Part shown: one piece after another, positions 25,314 to 37,277 of the stretch
Layout: each line of letters opens with the position of its first letter
Numbering within the stretch: position 1 is the stretch's first letter
DNA from: Nephrocerus scutellatus
Taxonomy: Eukaryota > Arthropoda > Insecta > Diptera > Pipunculidae
Direction of reading: 5' to 3'
Assembly (NCBI GenBank): GCA_947095585.1
Contig: OX352761.1
Location: 26,813,777-26,877,776, forward strand
Length of the DNA: 64,000 bases
Notes under the pieces: generated by a model
Told to the model about the DNA's origin: nothing
Database searches by the model: none
What the model saw: only the letters and a program-made list of their open reading frames with translations
Program-made: the position numbers and the translations under genes

Positions 25314-28300
25314 TCAAATTGGAGTTCCCTGTTTTAAGTCATCATATAATTGTGGACAATTATCAATGTCGGATTCAGTAAGATTGTCGTTCTCATAGAA
25401 GATCTGAAATATCTGTAAATGAAAGAATGGTATATTACAGAACGAGCAAGGAAAGTGGAGTTTATTGTGCGAGGTCGAAGCTTGACGAGCACGATGAGCA
25501 CTTTTCTGCGAGTCGTGTACGCTATTTTTCACGCGTCCAAACCGGTTTTTTTTGCTAAATCGAGAGAGAAGCAGAAATGTGAGAATGTGTGTTCGCTGTG
25601 ACTGCAGTAATAAACAAAGAAATGCATTTTTCACGCGTCCAAGCCGGTTTTTCTGCTAAATCGAGAGAGAAGCAGAAATCACAAACGACAAACAATAGAG
25701 AATTCGCACAATATGTTCGCTGAGATTGTAGTAAATAACAAAAGACGTTTATATCATAACATAACTAGTGTTGTTGTGGGCTACTTTCGAGGCTAGTTTA
25801 TAGCGTAGGAAACAGTCACTTTCGTCTATGGGCGTGTGAAATAGTATATTACATAACGAGCAAGGAAAGTGGAGTTTATCGTGCGAGGTCGAAGCTTGAC
25901 GACGAGGCGGGAGCCGAGTTCGGCAATCTAACGAGCACGATGATCACTTTTCTGCAAGTCATGTACGCTATTTTTCACGCGTCCAAACCGGTTTTTTTTG
26001 CTAAATCGAGAGAGAAGCAGAAATGTGAGAATGTGTGTTCGCTGTGACTGCAGTAAATAACAAAGAAATGAATTTTTCACGCGTCAGAGCCGGTTTTTCT
26101 GCTAAATCGAGAGAGAAGCAGAAATCACAAACGACAAACAAAAGAGAATTCTTGCTCATGCGCAATGTGTTCGCTGAGATTGTAGTAAATAACAAAAGAC
26201 GTTTATATCATAACATAAGTAGTGTTGTTATGGGCTACTTTCGAGGCTAGTTTATAGCGTACGAAACAGTCACTTTTGTCTATGGGCGTGTGAAAACATA
26301 ATAACAGAATGACCTTCCATAAACCACTCTCTTCTACTTACTAATTGGAAAATGTTGCTACTATGAATCAATTCTTTCCGCTCGGCAAATAACGTTTGGC
26401 GCACACGTTCATCCCCTTCAGAAATAAATGTTGGAGCCCACTTCTCCAGGTTTCCCCATTTGATCTTACGATTTTTCTCGGCTAGTGCTTGACCACCGCG
26501 ACGACGTCGTGGCCATACTAAGTCACGAGGCTGTTTTTTACGTCGATGCAATAACAATTGTACTTTATACTTTTCATCGATTACAAGACGCTGCTCTTTT
26601 GCAACTTGCTCGCGTCGTTTACTTGAAGCGGTCTCTGAATAAATTGAAGACTGATTTTGTAAATCGAAAAACTGGCAATAGTAGTGACTTTGACCGCAGA
26701 CTCCCACATCAGCTGGTGGGGGCATAATACGTCGAAAATCACCCAAATGACTTTCCTCCCAAGCGATTTGTTTATTAAGGGGACTTAGACGCACATTCGA
26801 TTCACTATTTGTATGGTTGTCTGTAGCATCATCACATTGGCGAGATGGTACGTCTGCTGCGCTAGAGCTGATGTAAAATTCCGATAAAACATCTGCAGTA
26901 AATGTGAATAGAATAGAATATTGATTATACCTTTCTGTCCGCCTTTTTGTCAAAAGACGTCGCCTAATACGCTTCCTATCCTCGCGTATAATCTGTCTCT
27001 TATCCGCTAAAGCAGCACTTACCAGCGTTAATGTGTCCCTTATAAGGGCCCGTTTAACTTCTCGATCAACTGGTTCGTTTGTATGAAAGCTGGGCGAATG
27101 ATTCACCTCGAGAATATAAGGATTCAACTTTGCGTCTACAAGAATATCAACACCAAGAATCTCAAAGCAAGCTTGTATGGTGTCATGTGTCGGAAAGCAA
27201 GCGTTGTAGTTGTGCTTTAGCATTGGCCATGCACTTAGCACTGTTTTGATTATGATGTCGTCAATCTTTCGCCACATATCACCGACATTGTATCCTTGCA
27301 ATATTAACCATTTATTGAGCGAACTAAATTTACGCTTGCTTCCTTCAGTTTCCCTTATACTATGCGAATAGCTGGAGCTATGCTTATTAACTGAATAATT
27401 CGTTAAATGCATAAACATGTTCTCATGATTTGTCGTGCTTGGTTCACAATATTTATTTGTTGCAAATCGAGCAAGGCCCTCGTTATAAACGAAAATTCGA
27501 AGCGGATCTATTGACGTAATTAGGGTGTAGACGCGCAAGTCAAATTTATAACCATCGATTAAAAGAGGCTGCAATGAGATTATTTAATTTAAAATAAAAT
27601 AAAATAAGAATTAGAGTAAAAATGCGGGAATGGTGGTCCCCGGGCAACTATGTGTATAAATCCTTATATATGTAGGCTAAAATTGCAAGTGCGCACGGTC
27701 TAGCGTTTCTAGTCTAGGTAAAATACCCGCTACTGAAACTGAAACAACGCCTCGGATAAGTAATGATCGAATACTGACGACTTTTGGCTATTGTACCCGG
27801 ACTAAGATTGGTTTCTGGAATGTGAGCACGCTCCTTGACTCAGGGAGTGAAGGACCTCAAAATGCCAGATTTCTTCAACTGGAACGTGAGTTTCTTCGAT
27901 ATAATTTGGACTTACTGGGATTGAGTTAAGTAAGATGGTTCGACGCGGGAAAGTACCAATCCCCAACGTGTAACACTGTGCTACTCTGCAAACCCTATGG
28001 TAGTCCATGTGAATCTAGAGTGGGTCTGCTGCTAACGCCAACAGCACGCAGAGGCCTAATTTCCTGGCACCCACATGGTGATAGGAAACTATCGGCCACA
28101 TTTCGGACAAGAGAATGGCGCGTCATGATCATACAGTTTTACGCTCCAACGAATGCTTCGACGATGAAAAGGACAACTTCTACAATCAACTAAGCGCTGT
28201 ATTCAACGCAACGCCGAACGGAGATATCGTCATCGCGATGGGGGACTTGAATGCCAAGGTTGGCAACGACAATGAAGGACTCAAACATGTGATTGGGAAG

Positions 28301-30906
28301 CACGGCCTCGGCGAACGAAATGACAATGGTGAAAGATTTGTTGATTTCAACAACACCGACCACCTTGTCATAGGCAGCACCATGTTTGAGCATAAGACCT
28401 GCCACAAGGTCAGCTGGGTGTCAACTGACAGGCAATTATTATCCAACCAAATCGACCATGTGGCGATCAGCCGACGTTTTAGGAGCTGTCTTTTAGACGT
28501 CGGAACAGACGAGGAGCCGACATGGGTATGGTACGGGATCATCACCTTATGGTAGCTACTGTCCAGCTACGTACTGCATCAGTTAAAAAATCTGCAATGG
28601 GTATGGTACGGGATCATCACCTTATGGTAGCTACTGTCCAGTTACGTACTGCATCAGTTTAAAGAATCCGAATCCCCTCAATACGCCAACAATTAAGGGA
28701 TCATTTATCGCAAGGAGTGGAAGCAATCAGCAGCTCACTGCCGACAACCATCCAGAAACATTGGAAAGTGGAGGCGGATTGAAGAACGTAAGGTACTTAA
28801 AGCTCGTATTTTAGATATCCCAGCAGCAGCGAGTATCGAGCTAGAATCCATGTATCGAAGAAAAATGAGAGAAGTGCAGCGTAGTGTAAGACGTGACAAG
28901 CGTAACTATATTAACCTGGCCTCAGAAGCAGATGAAGCAGCGAGCAGGTGCGATAGTAGAACCGATTACAGAATCACCAAAGAGCTGACAGGTGGACACC
29001 GCTCTAGCCAACATCCGGTGAAAGGCCTAGATAGTGCCGTACTCGTTTGAGATGAGAATCAGCTCAAGCGACGGAAGGAGCATTTCTCTACGGTCCTTAA
29101 CTGTGTATTCGCTAACGATATGCACCCAAAGCAAACGGAGCTGCCGGAAGTAACTATTTTCCGAATTCGCATCTCAACTCCCAGTAAAGATGAGATCGCT
29201 ACCGCGATCAACAAGTCGTTAGAACTATATGGTTTACCCGCAGAGCTTCTGCGTGCCGCTCCACCGACATCAGCAGAGCTCTTATATACTCTTGTAGAGA
29301 GAGCTTGGGAGGCAGAAAGTTTCCCCGACGAGTGGAAGAAGGGAATGATTGTCAAGCTCGTTCTTCCTGCAGTTGCAAAGGTAATACCCAAATTAGTACG
29401 TCTTGCGCCTTGCGTAGGAGAGGTATATCCGATAAACTAATAGCTATTATTAAAGCAACCTATGATGGCTCTAAATGGCATGTGTTGCATAGAGGAAAGC
29501 TGTCAGAGGAATTCGAGATTCTAAGTGGGGTACGACAAGGTTGCATTCTATCGGCAATACTTTTTTTGCTGGTGATTAGCGATGTAGCGATGAACCAATA
29601 GGCACAACCATCTAACGACGGGAGTGGCAGTGGATTGGTCATACACTCCGAAAAGGCGACAGTTCCATAGCAAACTACGCAAAGCAATGGAATCTGTTAT
29701 CTCAGAATAGTAGAAGAACGGGTCGTCCGAGAAATACATAGCGCAGAACAGTTGAAGAGGAGTCACGGCAATTGGGGAAGAGTTGGAGAGAGCTGAAGCT
29801 CATTGCCAGGAGCCGCACGCGATTGCGCGTAGGCGTAGTAGAGTCCCTAAACCCACAAGGGGAATGAAACATGAATAGCGTTGCGTCCATATATAGGGGT
29901 GCTAACCCTTGTGAAGAGCTTTTACTTCTTGCACTTTTGCTTTCATTATTATTAGAGTATCATAGATCAGCTTCTATCCTATACGCACCCGACTAATGTA
30001 CAACTGGCAGATCATACGTTCTGATGGGTTAATCGATTTCAAATCGGTTGTCAGCCATATTCCACGCCCTTGAGCACCAGCGTCTGGTTTAATGATGAAT
30101 GTTCGATTTTTTGACTTGATCGACTTTTTGTTTGAAAAGGCTAGAGCATCGCCGTAACTGCAATGATGTTTTGATATATATTATCATTACACTTAAAAAG
30201 ACTCACTCACTCCGCTGGAAATATCCATGTTCTCGGAAAAATATTAAAATCCCTAGGATATAATTTAAGCATTCGATTAAGATTTCTCGAGAGCAAGTCC
30301 TTTCGGCAAATCTCCATCATTCCAGGGAAATGATTGATCTGCTGAAAACGCTTCATACTTTTGTATAGTTCTATACTAGGCAGTGAATCTGTCCACAGGA
30401 TATTCCATAGTTTCATTTCCTTAACCAATTTGAAACCCAGTGATTTGGATACACTTGCGATTACTGCATATCGTGAATTGGTTACGCAAATGCTTTCTTT
30501 GTTTATTCTTTGGGGGTTACACAACAAGTTAATGCTTGAGCCAAGGAAATTACAAATTAATGGCTGTTATTATGCTAACTCACTTAATGTCTGGAATTCC
30601 GTGGCCGTATTTTTTTGTGGCGACTGGTTTTTCATTTTCTTCTGGCTGGTCACATTTCATATGATAACAAACGTTATTCAATAGAATTATTCCTCGTTGA
30701 GTGTTGGCGGATTCTTTTTGTAGCAAGGCTGCACTATTCTCCTGCACGTACGGAACTCCGGCATCCTGGACAGTGAACTCTTTCTCTTTAAACGCACTGA
30801 TCAATTTACCTTCGATGCAAGTCGTTCGAGGTGTACATTTAACCCGTGTGGAAATTCGTCGCAAATGTTGTATGCGCTTAAAAAATTTTGAGTTTTTTAA
30901 ATTCAT
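25314..30906 (-). CDS. Tubulin tyrosine ligase-like polyglutamylase, TTLL6/13 type
   Basis: Five exons on the - strand: 30906-30584, 30534-30211, 30157-29989, 27568-26342 and 25412-25314. Phases match at every junction and the product is 713 residues. The TTL ATP-grasp domain is clear: CVTNSRYAVIASVSKSLGFK; IFPRTWIFPADYGD at the exon 2/3 join; FIIKPDAGAQGRGIW (236-250, with ATP-binding Lys239); PLLIDGYKFDLRVY from 273; HLTNYSVNK; and ILEVNHSPSF with metal ligands Glu426 and Asn428. The long Arg/Lys-rich C-terminal part is typical of TTLL glutamylases that bind microtubules. These enzymes add glutamate chains to tubulin tails, often in cilia and axons. The start at 30906 is the first ATG in the frame. 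The last exon could instead begin at 25403, using the TTTCAG acceptor three codons downstream. Substrate specificity cannot be read from sequence. Confidence 0.9.
25431..26300 (+). repeat. Tandem duplication in the last intron of the TTLL gene
   Basis: Two adjacent copies of a 410-455 bp unit (25431-25844 and 25845-26300), each starting TATATTACA.AACGAGCAAGG and ending TCTATGGGCGTGTGAAA. Inside each copy a shorter segment (CACGCGTC.AA.CCGGTTTTT, then CTAAATCGAGAGAGAAGCAG) is itself repeated twice. The second copy carries about 35 extra bases near 25900-25935. Confidence 0.85.
27610..29885 (+). mobile_element. RTE-like retrotransposon inside a TTLL intron, internally deleted
   Basis: Plus strand, opposite to the host gene. 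The endonuclease domain starts at about 27797 (KIGFWNVSTLLDSGSEG) and includes RGLISWHPHGDRKLSA, GDLNAKVGNDNEG and SNQIDHVAISRRFRSC. A linker (28850-29050) and pre-RT segment follow. The RT begins (GVRQGCILSAILFLLVISD, ending about 29589) and then jumps to the C-terminal region, so most of the palm and the catalytic YADD are deleted. A 75-bp direct duplication lies at 28522-28671. The element occupies nearly the whole 2.4-kb intron. A longer copy of the same family lies at 61252-63915 on the other strand. Confidence 0.88.
30570..30583 (-). other. Short intron 1 of the TTLL gene (donor side)
   Basis: Marks the start of the 49-bp intron 30535-30583. The donor is AA|GTGAGT and the acceptor is CTCAAG|C; the split codon becomes AAC (Asn108). 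At 49 bp it is near the lower limit for fly introns, so the exact acceptor carries some doubt, though the frame is only open with this removal. Confidence 0.65.
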
Positions 30907-31163
30907 TTGCGGTCTGTTGGGTAAGTATTGGCACACAAACAACAAAAACCTGAAAAGCAAACTTTCCAACTAATAATTTTTGAATTTAAAAACAGCTGTA
31001 TCCTTTGAATTAAGAAAAACAATAAGAAATTCGTAATAGAAAATAGGAATATTTAATATAGTTTTGTTTTTTATACAATAGCGTTTCAAAATTTCGTAAT
31101 TAATATTTCGATTTTAATAAAATCATTGTTTACCAAGTTTTTATTTGTAACTTTTAACTGCAA

Positions 31164-33499
31164 TCATTTTCCGAGAGCCCCCAATACGTGCACCATTTCT
31201 GGTCGATCGTCTGGACTATCTGCAATGCAGTCTAAGCCCAAAAATAAAACCCGTCTACACAACTCCTGTTCGCTCGGCAGTATGGCGAACTTTTTGTCAA
31301 TGAGATCTTCTATTCTACTGTCTGCGTTCGCACGTAATGAGAGAATGTGCCTAGTCAACAGTTGTTTTGGACGTGACTTATCATAAGCTCGCAGTCCGGT
31401 GAATGTTTCGAGAAGCACAACGCCAAAACTGTAAGTGTCGACTTTTGTGCTAAGTTTTTTCAAATTTAAAAATTCCGGTGGAAGATAGGGTTTCGTGCCA
31501 AATACTTGTGTCACTTTTACTGCAGAATTAAGGGCGTTTGGGCCTTCACGGGCCAATCCAAAATCTCCTATTTTCGGTTGATTGCACTGATCGAGAAGAA
31601 CGTTTGCTGGTTTGATGTCACCATGGATAAGTGGCTTCTCACGGAATGTATGAAGGTAATTCAGTCCCCTGCAATAAATAAAGTAGAAAAACGGTTTATG
31701 GGTTTCTTAAAAAACAATTGCATATAAATAATTTCAAAATTTATTTAGCCAAGTCATTAGTTTTTGGTGTGCCCTTTGAAAATATTAAGGAGTCATATTA
31801 TCAGATGATTTTGGGGAAAATTTGGGTCTTTCTATGTCTATGGGCGCTCAGTCTATGGCTCAGTGGATAGGAGCATGTACTGCTGAGCAGGGGGTTCATG
31901 GTTCGAATCCCAGTAACACCAAAGTATTTTTCATGGTGTCCCACCTCTCGCCAAAGTTTGACAAACGTCCGAGAGTAATAACTTCACTGAAAGCTTCTCA
32001 ATTCGCCTTTCGGATCCGGCATTAAATTGTAGGTCCCTCCATTTGTGTGCAAAAATATGCATGCTCAACACAAATGATTGCGAGAAGTCAGCCTTGGACC
32101 GCATGGTCGGTCTGTCGCGCCGATATTATTATTATGTCTATGGGCTTAAAAGAAGAATAACTTGTTAGGAAGCCTGTTAGCATGAAGGGATGTCTATGCA
32201 CATGCGTCTTGAATACCCGCAGATTCCCTGATCTACTTACCAGGTTACACACATAACGGTACATAGCTGCTGTATTCAAGTGCTTGTTTAGAATTTTCAA
32301 GGAAACTATTCAATTTATTGATATTAATATATCCTTGCACCAACCTTGCAGTTCCCAGAGCTATGTTAATGCGTTGCTGCCATGTCAGCGGTTCCTTCTC
32401 TTTTGAATTGAGACGCTGCTCTAATGAACCTCCAGTCATTAATTGATAAACTAAACAAGGTTTCTCCCCATTGATACTGTAACCGTAGAGTGGTAATATA
32501 TTATCGTGACGACATGAATTTAAGTATTTCAACTCGTTGAGACTTTGTTGCATTTGCACTTTTGCACAATCTTTGCCATCAGCTCCGCGATAGTGTATTT
32601 GTTTGATAGCTACATCTGTGTGCTTCCAATAACCACGAAAAACAGTGCCAAAGCCACCTTTACCCAATATAAATTGATCACTCCAACTGCATGTAGCTTC
32701 CAGCAATTCTTGGTACTTTATTTCCGGTATTGTGCTGGCGTATTCATTGACATTTCGTTTATTTAAAACATTTGATGCAGAATTGGAGCTCGTCAATTCT
32801 GAGGATGTATTATCATCTGAGGTCGTTGTCACATTGTTCGAGTTGCTAACACCCGACGATGACTGACAATTAAGAATCTTTTTAGATTTATCATTGTTGT
32901 TATTATCGTTATCGTTTGCTGATTTCCGCAATAAATAACTCAGCTGAGGAAGGCTTTTGGGTATCAGGAAACTGTATTTGTGTTCGACAAAATCTTTTAA
33001 TATTTCCATTGCTCGATAGAGCTTCATTCTAAAATATTAAAAGAAACAAAATAGCTAATTAACAAACAACAAATAAAACGAAAACAAAACAGACCCACTT
33101 ATTTAACAACACGAACAGCTCTGTGACTGTGTGGTTTAGCTCGCCCCACATATTTAGCAGCTCATCGGTAGGAGAATTACCCAGCGTTATCGCTCTACGA
33201 ATCCCCTAATCAATAATAACGTAGTATAAAAATATTATAGCAAAATAATGAAATTTACTTACCTGCAGATCAGCTGGTGAATAACTCATATGATTAATGG
33301 CCAAATCATGCCACAAGTTCAACTCATCAATATGAGCACAAAGAAGATTTCTTTCCGCTTGAGGAATCTCGTAAATGTACATGTCCCTACGAAAACCATT
33401 TCCACTGCTGTTTCCACTGCTGCTATTGTTGTCGCTTACACCGCCGCCACTTCTACTGACTGGACCGGAAAACCTTATCACTTTGCTTGAGCGCATCAT
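31164..33499 (-). CDS. pll: Pelle, Toll-pathway serine/threonine kinase (IRAK orthologue)
   Basis: Four exons on the - strand: 33499-33263, 33205-33099, 33028-32345 and 31668-31164. All junctions keep phase and give 510 residues, near the known fly length (about 501). An N-terminal death domain spans roughly residues 40-140 (YIYEIPQAERNLLCAHID, then LWHDLAINHMSYS and TDELLNMWGELNHTVTELF). After a Ser/Asn-rich linker comes the kinase: glycine loop LGKGGFGTVF (226-235), Lys247 in VAIK, catalytic HGDIKPAN with Asp360, and DFG Asp378. HGD instead of HRD is the IRAK/Pelle signature. In flies Pelle binds Tube through its death domain and relays Toll signalling to Dorsal/Dif. An AATAAA lies about 20 bp after the stop (31140-31145). 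The last intron holds a SINE. Confidence 0.96.
31846..32132 (+). mobile_element. tRNA-derived SINE, family S1, complete, in a pelle intron
   Basis: A 287-bp element flanked by perfect 13-bp target duplications TATGTCTATGGGC (31833-31845 and 32133-32145). The head carries a pol III A box TGGCTCAGTGG (31856-31866) and B box GGTTCGAATCC (31900-31910) at tRNA-like spacing. A unique body follows, and the 3' end is an ATTATTATT tail. It lies in antisense orientation within intron 3 of pelle (31669-32344). Degenerate copies lie at 15752-15990 and 35462-35705. It is not a functional tRNA gene: no matching acceptor stem is evident. Confidence 0.92.
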
Positions 33500-34304
33500 T
33501 AAATTTCCTCGAAATCGATGAACTCATCAGGCGAGCAATGAAACAGCCAGCAGTAATGCAAAAATGCCAGTTAATTTTTTATTGCGTGTGAGTGTACAAA
33601 ACATATAAACTTGTTGCCAGAGCCTGATGTAAACTGGTTAGAAGTATGGGGACACTTTCACTTTAAATTGAAGACCAATAAAAATTATACACACTGTACC
33701 AAAAAAATGTAGAAAACAAAATACGATTTTACCACTGCACCTGTGGCACAACAAAATAAACAGGACCGTAGTTTGACAGCTGATATGGTTTATTTTTCTA
33801 CGACTTTGAACTGAGGACTTTTTTTTACATAGTCGCATGAACAAAAACCGATGAAAGCTGTATTTCATTTGGAATCCGAATCCGAATTCGAAAGTCAAAA
33901 CAAGCCAAACAGCAGGTTTTCAAATTCCAAAGAAGGAATTCGACAGTGCATTTGGTGTTGTAATTCCCAATTCGAATTCAAATAAAATACAGTTGAAATG
34001 TAATTTCCACTAAAATTCTAATGAAACATACAAATGACGGCAAAATTTTTTCTTGAAGCAAACAATTGCTGTTTTTCATTGCCTTCCCGAGTAAAGTACT
34101 AATAAGTAGATTATAAAAGGAATGCAGCTTTAAGTTTTATACAATGTAGTTATGTTAGAAAGCAGTGGGATAATAAAAATTAATGCCTTATTACTTTAAA
34201 CCAAACCAATAGTATTTTAAAAAAATGAATAGGAATTATGTATTTTTCAATAGGTCGTGGAATAAAAAGGACCGGAGGTTAGTAACACTGATGTCGTATT
34301 TTTT
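33500..34304. other. pelle upstream region with MITE M1 copy 2
   Basis: No coding sequence is supported. A degenerate M1 MITE occupies 33856-33994, ending GTATTTCATTTGGAATC on the left and CAAATAAAATAC on the right, with AAACAGCAGGTTTTC inside. It sits about 360 bp upstream of the pelle start codon, in the likely promoter region. Confidence 0.65.
33856..33994. mobile_element. MITE family M1, copy 2 (degenerate)
   Basis: Ends are related to GTATTTTATTTGCCGAGGA but altered to GTATTTCATTTGGAATCCG. The interior keeps AAACAGCAGGTTTTC, CCAAAGAAGGAATTCGA and AGTGCA.TTGGTGTTGTAATTCC. No coding sequence. Confidence 0.75.
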
Positions 34305-34620
34305 TGTTTTAGAAATCTGCGCTCGTGCTCAGATTTTTTCTCGAATAAACGAACACGAAAGCAGACAATGTTTTGTTTTGTTGCATGTGTTGCATAAGTA
34401 AATCTCCCAAAATATCAAGATCTGTTAGAGGGGATATCCGATCTACCGTAAACAGCTTGACAACCAAAAAATCAGTCTGCGCCAGGTTTTAAAAAAAAAC
34501 ACGACATGATAAAACCACTTTTTAAGGTTTTCTACACGATCCATAATGTGTGCTCTTTTTTGATCTCGGAACTCGGAGACATAGTTTTACTGTTAGAATT
34601 CATATCTGTGCGGTTGAATA
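34305..34620 (+). repeat. Dispersed repeat family B, copy 2
   Basis: Matches 6890-7210: GATTTTTTCTCGAATAAACG, AACACGAAAGC, TAAATCTCCCAAAATATCAA, AATCAGTCTGCGCCAGGTTT. It directly precedes a 93-codon open frame. Confidence 0.7.
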
Positions 34621-34723
34621 TTTTTCATAATGCAGAAAAATATTAATAAATTAGGGAAAAAAGTATTGAAAAAGTGAACCAACCGAATTAGATGATTCAC
34701 ATATAAGCATAAATACAGAAATA

Positions 34724-35005
34724 GTGACATCCACGCCCAAAATCATAAGCAGAGTGCAAACAACCCAACCACCAACACTTCCAACACGACGAAGAAAACG
34801 ATCTCTGGAAGATATCAGGAAGGATTCCTTAGTGAAAAAAAAACGAAACAAGTTTTTAGAAAAACAAATTGGAATAGATCCTAAAAAAGTAGAGTTAGAA
34901 TGGTTAAAGGTCACAGCACTACATCAAATAGCCGAAGCCATTTTGCGGCAAAATAACAACAACAAGAAAAATTTATTTTTTAATGGAGAATATTTGGATA
35001 CTTAA
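34724..35005 (+). pseudogene. Possible transposon-protein C-terminus (Myb/SANT-like regulator)
   Basis: A 93-codon frame with a basic stretch (PTRRRKRSLEDIRKDSL, then VKKKRNKFLEK) and a C-terminal helix EVELEWLKVTALHQIAEAIL-like region (KVELEWLKVTALHQIAEAIL). Similar C-termini are known in Myb/SANT-like accessory proteins of Harbinger transposons and in BESS/MADF-type proteins, but I cannot assign a family firmly. It has no upstream DNA-binding domain and lies next to repeat family B, so I read it as a truncated transposon ORF rather than a host gene. Confidence 0.4.
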
Positions 35006-35461
35006 TAAAAATTTATTACAATGTGTTCTAGTACAAATTTAATTTTACTTTAAAAATATTCTTTCACCAATTCTTGTCTGATTCTTCTAGCTTCGGTTAA
35101 ATAAGGTTGTTGTGTGTTATATTCTTCATACGACATTGAATTTAAAAATCTGCCGATTTAAATTTACTCTTAAAACAAATCAAACAAAATGCAGAAAAAT
35201 TCGGTTATTGTGACGTTTTTCTCGGTTGTACTAAAAAAATTATCTCGGAAAGAGAACGAGAATACCAACTTACGGAACGGAATTATTCAACGAGAAAACG
35301 AAATGCGAGAAAAATAAAAATTCCGTTTCACGCGTTTAGTCTTAATTACGACAAAAGTTACGTCATTCGAAAGTAGAAATGCTTACCAAATCGACCCCCT
35401 GGTATATGTTCGATGCACACATGAAGTTGGCTGCTATCAGTCAGTTAAGTCAGATTAAATA

Positions 35462-35705
35462 GGTATAATATTTGGGGAAACAGACCATTGTGGTCCAGGG
35501 CCAAGCTTTTCGCGACTATTCGTGTTGTGCTTGTTATATTTTTGCACACAATTGGAAGGGACCTACAATTAAAAGGCCTTCGTGAGAGTTTTACTGTCGA
35601 ATGTTTGTAAGACATCCGCGATGTTTTCTTTTGGATTTAAACTTTGAATCTCCTACTGAGAAGTCAAACGTTTTAAGCACTAGAGACTAGAGGACTAGAC
35701 CACAT
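35462..35705 (-). mobile_element. SINE family S1, - strand copy
   Basis: Reverse complement matches the SINE body: ACTCTCACGAAGGCCTTTT, AATTGTAGGTCCCTTCCAAT, GTGTGCAAAAATATAAC, CTGGACCACAATGGTCTGTT. A decayed tRNA-like head (CTAGTGCTTAAAACG, then GTTTAAATCC as a B box) lies to the right at about 35640-35700. Confidence 0.75.
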
Positions 35706-36074
35706 CGAAAATGTGCACTATAATATATCTTCCCGGATTAATTATGTCGATATAAGCTAGCTCAGTGATAAAATTTAAAATGTCATGGTTGGCGACAGTG
35801 TTGCTGAAATTTATACTGACGTAGTATTTGTTGTCGCGTAAATAGCTGTTAAAGTTGTCAGCATGGGATTGGATACCAGAAAAAGCCCTTGATTTTCTTG
35901 TTTGTGTAGCTGTATGCGAGTTCAACCAACATGTTGTTGGAATTCAAAAGTTTTGGATTTTTTCTTGTTGTGCCAATATATCCTGTATGTAGTATTAAAG
36001 TAACACAATATTTCATTCTAAAAAAGATTTGAAGGTGGCCAGTTTGTGAATTATGTTGGACAAAAATTATATTA

Positions 36075-36400
36075 CTTTCTTTTACATAGTAAAAGGAAAT
36101 ATAGTAATCATGAAAATTTTCGAATCGGGATTTTTGCAGATTTACCCTTTCCCGTATTCCCTTTCCAGAAAACGCGAAAAAAAACTTTGTCTGTCTATCT
36201 GTGTCCACTCTACAGCCCAGGGAATGAAAATTCATATTTAAGCTTTTTACATAAGTAGTGAGGTGCCAGTTAATTTTGACGGAAAACTAAAAACCAAAAG
36301 TGACAGTTTACATGGACGGTGTTTCGAGCTTTAGCAAATAACTTAAAAAGTATAGCATTTAGGAGAAATCTGTTAAGTGCAAAAGAAAAAAAAACAAAAA
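36075..36400 (+). repeat. Dispersed repeat family A, copy 2
   Basis: Same landmarks as 3805-4140, in the same order: TAGTAAAAGGAAATATAGTA, TTTTTGCAGATTTACCC, CTGTCTATCTGTGTCCACTC, GAAAATTCATATTTAAGC, GAGAAATCTGTTAAGTG. Ends in an A-rich tract. Confidence 0.75.
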
Positions 36401-36841
36401 AATAAAAACCACACCTTCATATTTTTTGCCACCATGGGGTGTGTATTGATCAAAATTTGGTCCACCAACATGTTTGCTAATGGTGTTATTAATATAATAA
36501 CAACATGCTGCTCAAATCGTCTGATGCCCACTAAATGGAAAACTCTTAGTTCAGGGTTTTTAAATAACTAGAGAACTTTTCAAAATATATTTAAGTTACT
36601 TATTTTGGTTTTTGGAAATTTGTTGTATTAGAAAAACATATTACGCGCAAATTATTAAAAAAATATATAAATGTATTGTGTTGTTATTTTGCACACTAAC
36701 GTCATCGTGATTGTGTTTTTCTTGCTAAATGAATCGTAAAAAAATTTTACCAAGAAAAACTAAAGGCTATGCGACATGATAAAAATATCGACGACGACTT
36801 ATGAAAGAAAAAAAAGAAAAGAAAAAGAAAATGCGTTATAA

Positions 36842-36955
36842 CGGGTGTTTTTTTGGGAGGTTTGTTTTTCCGATAGATGTCGTTTTATTTTATGACAGTT
36901 GTTTTGACAGCTCAAAGTGGCATTTCTACTCAGTATTGTTTGGCAAATCATTATG

Positions 36956-36989
<34 letters not shown>

Positions 36990-37240
36990 ACATTTGTGAA
37001 AAATAGTCGTGGTAGCCATATGCCAGAAATTGTGTTTAAATGTTAAATGCCAAAAAATTATCTACCAAATAAAAAAAACGGGTGTTTTTTTAAGAGGTTG
37101 CCGATTTTTTTTTTGAATAAAACACATATAAAATTATGAAATGACCAAAATTTTTTTTTATTTGGTAGATAATTTTTTGGCATTTAACATTTAAACACAA
37201 TTTCTGGCATATGGCTACCACGACTATTTTTCACAAATGT

Positions 37241-37277
<37 letters not shown>

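Noticed and set aside
31846..31920. Candidate tRNA gene (A and B boxes at tRNA spacing)
   Set aside because: No paired acceptor stem or clear anticodon arm, and it continues into a repeated body with target duplications, so it is the head of a SINE.
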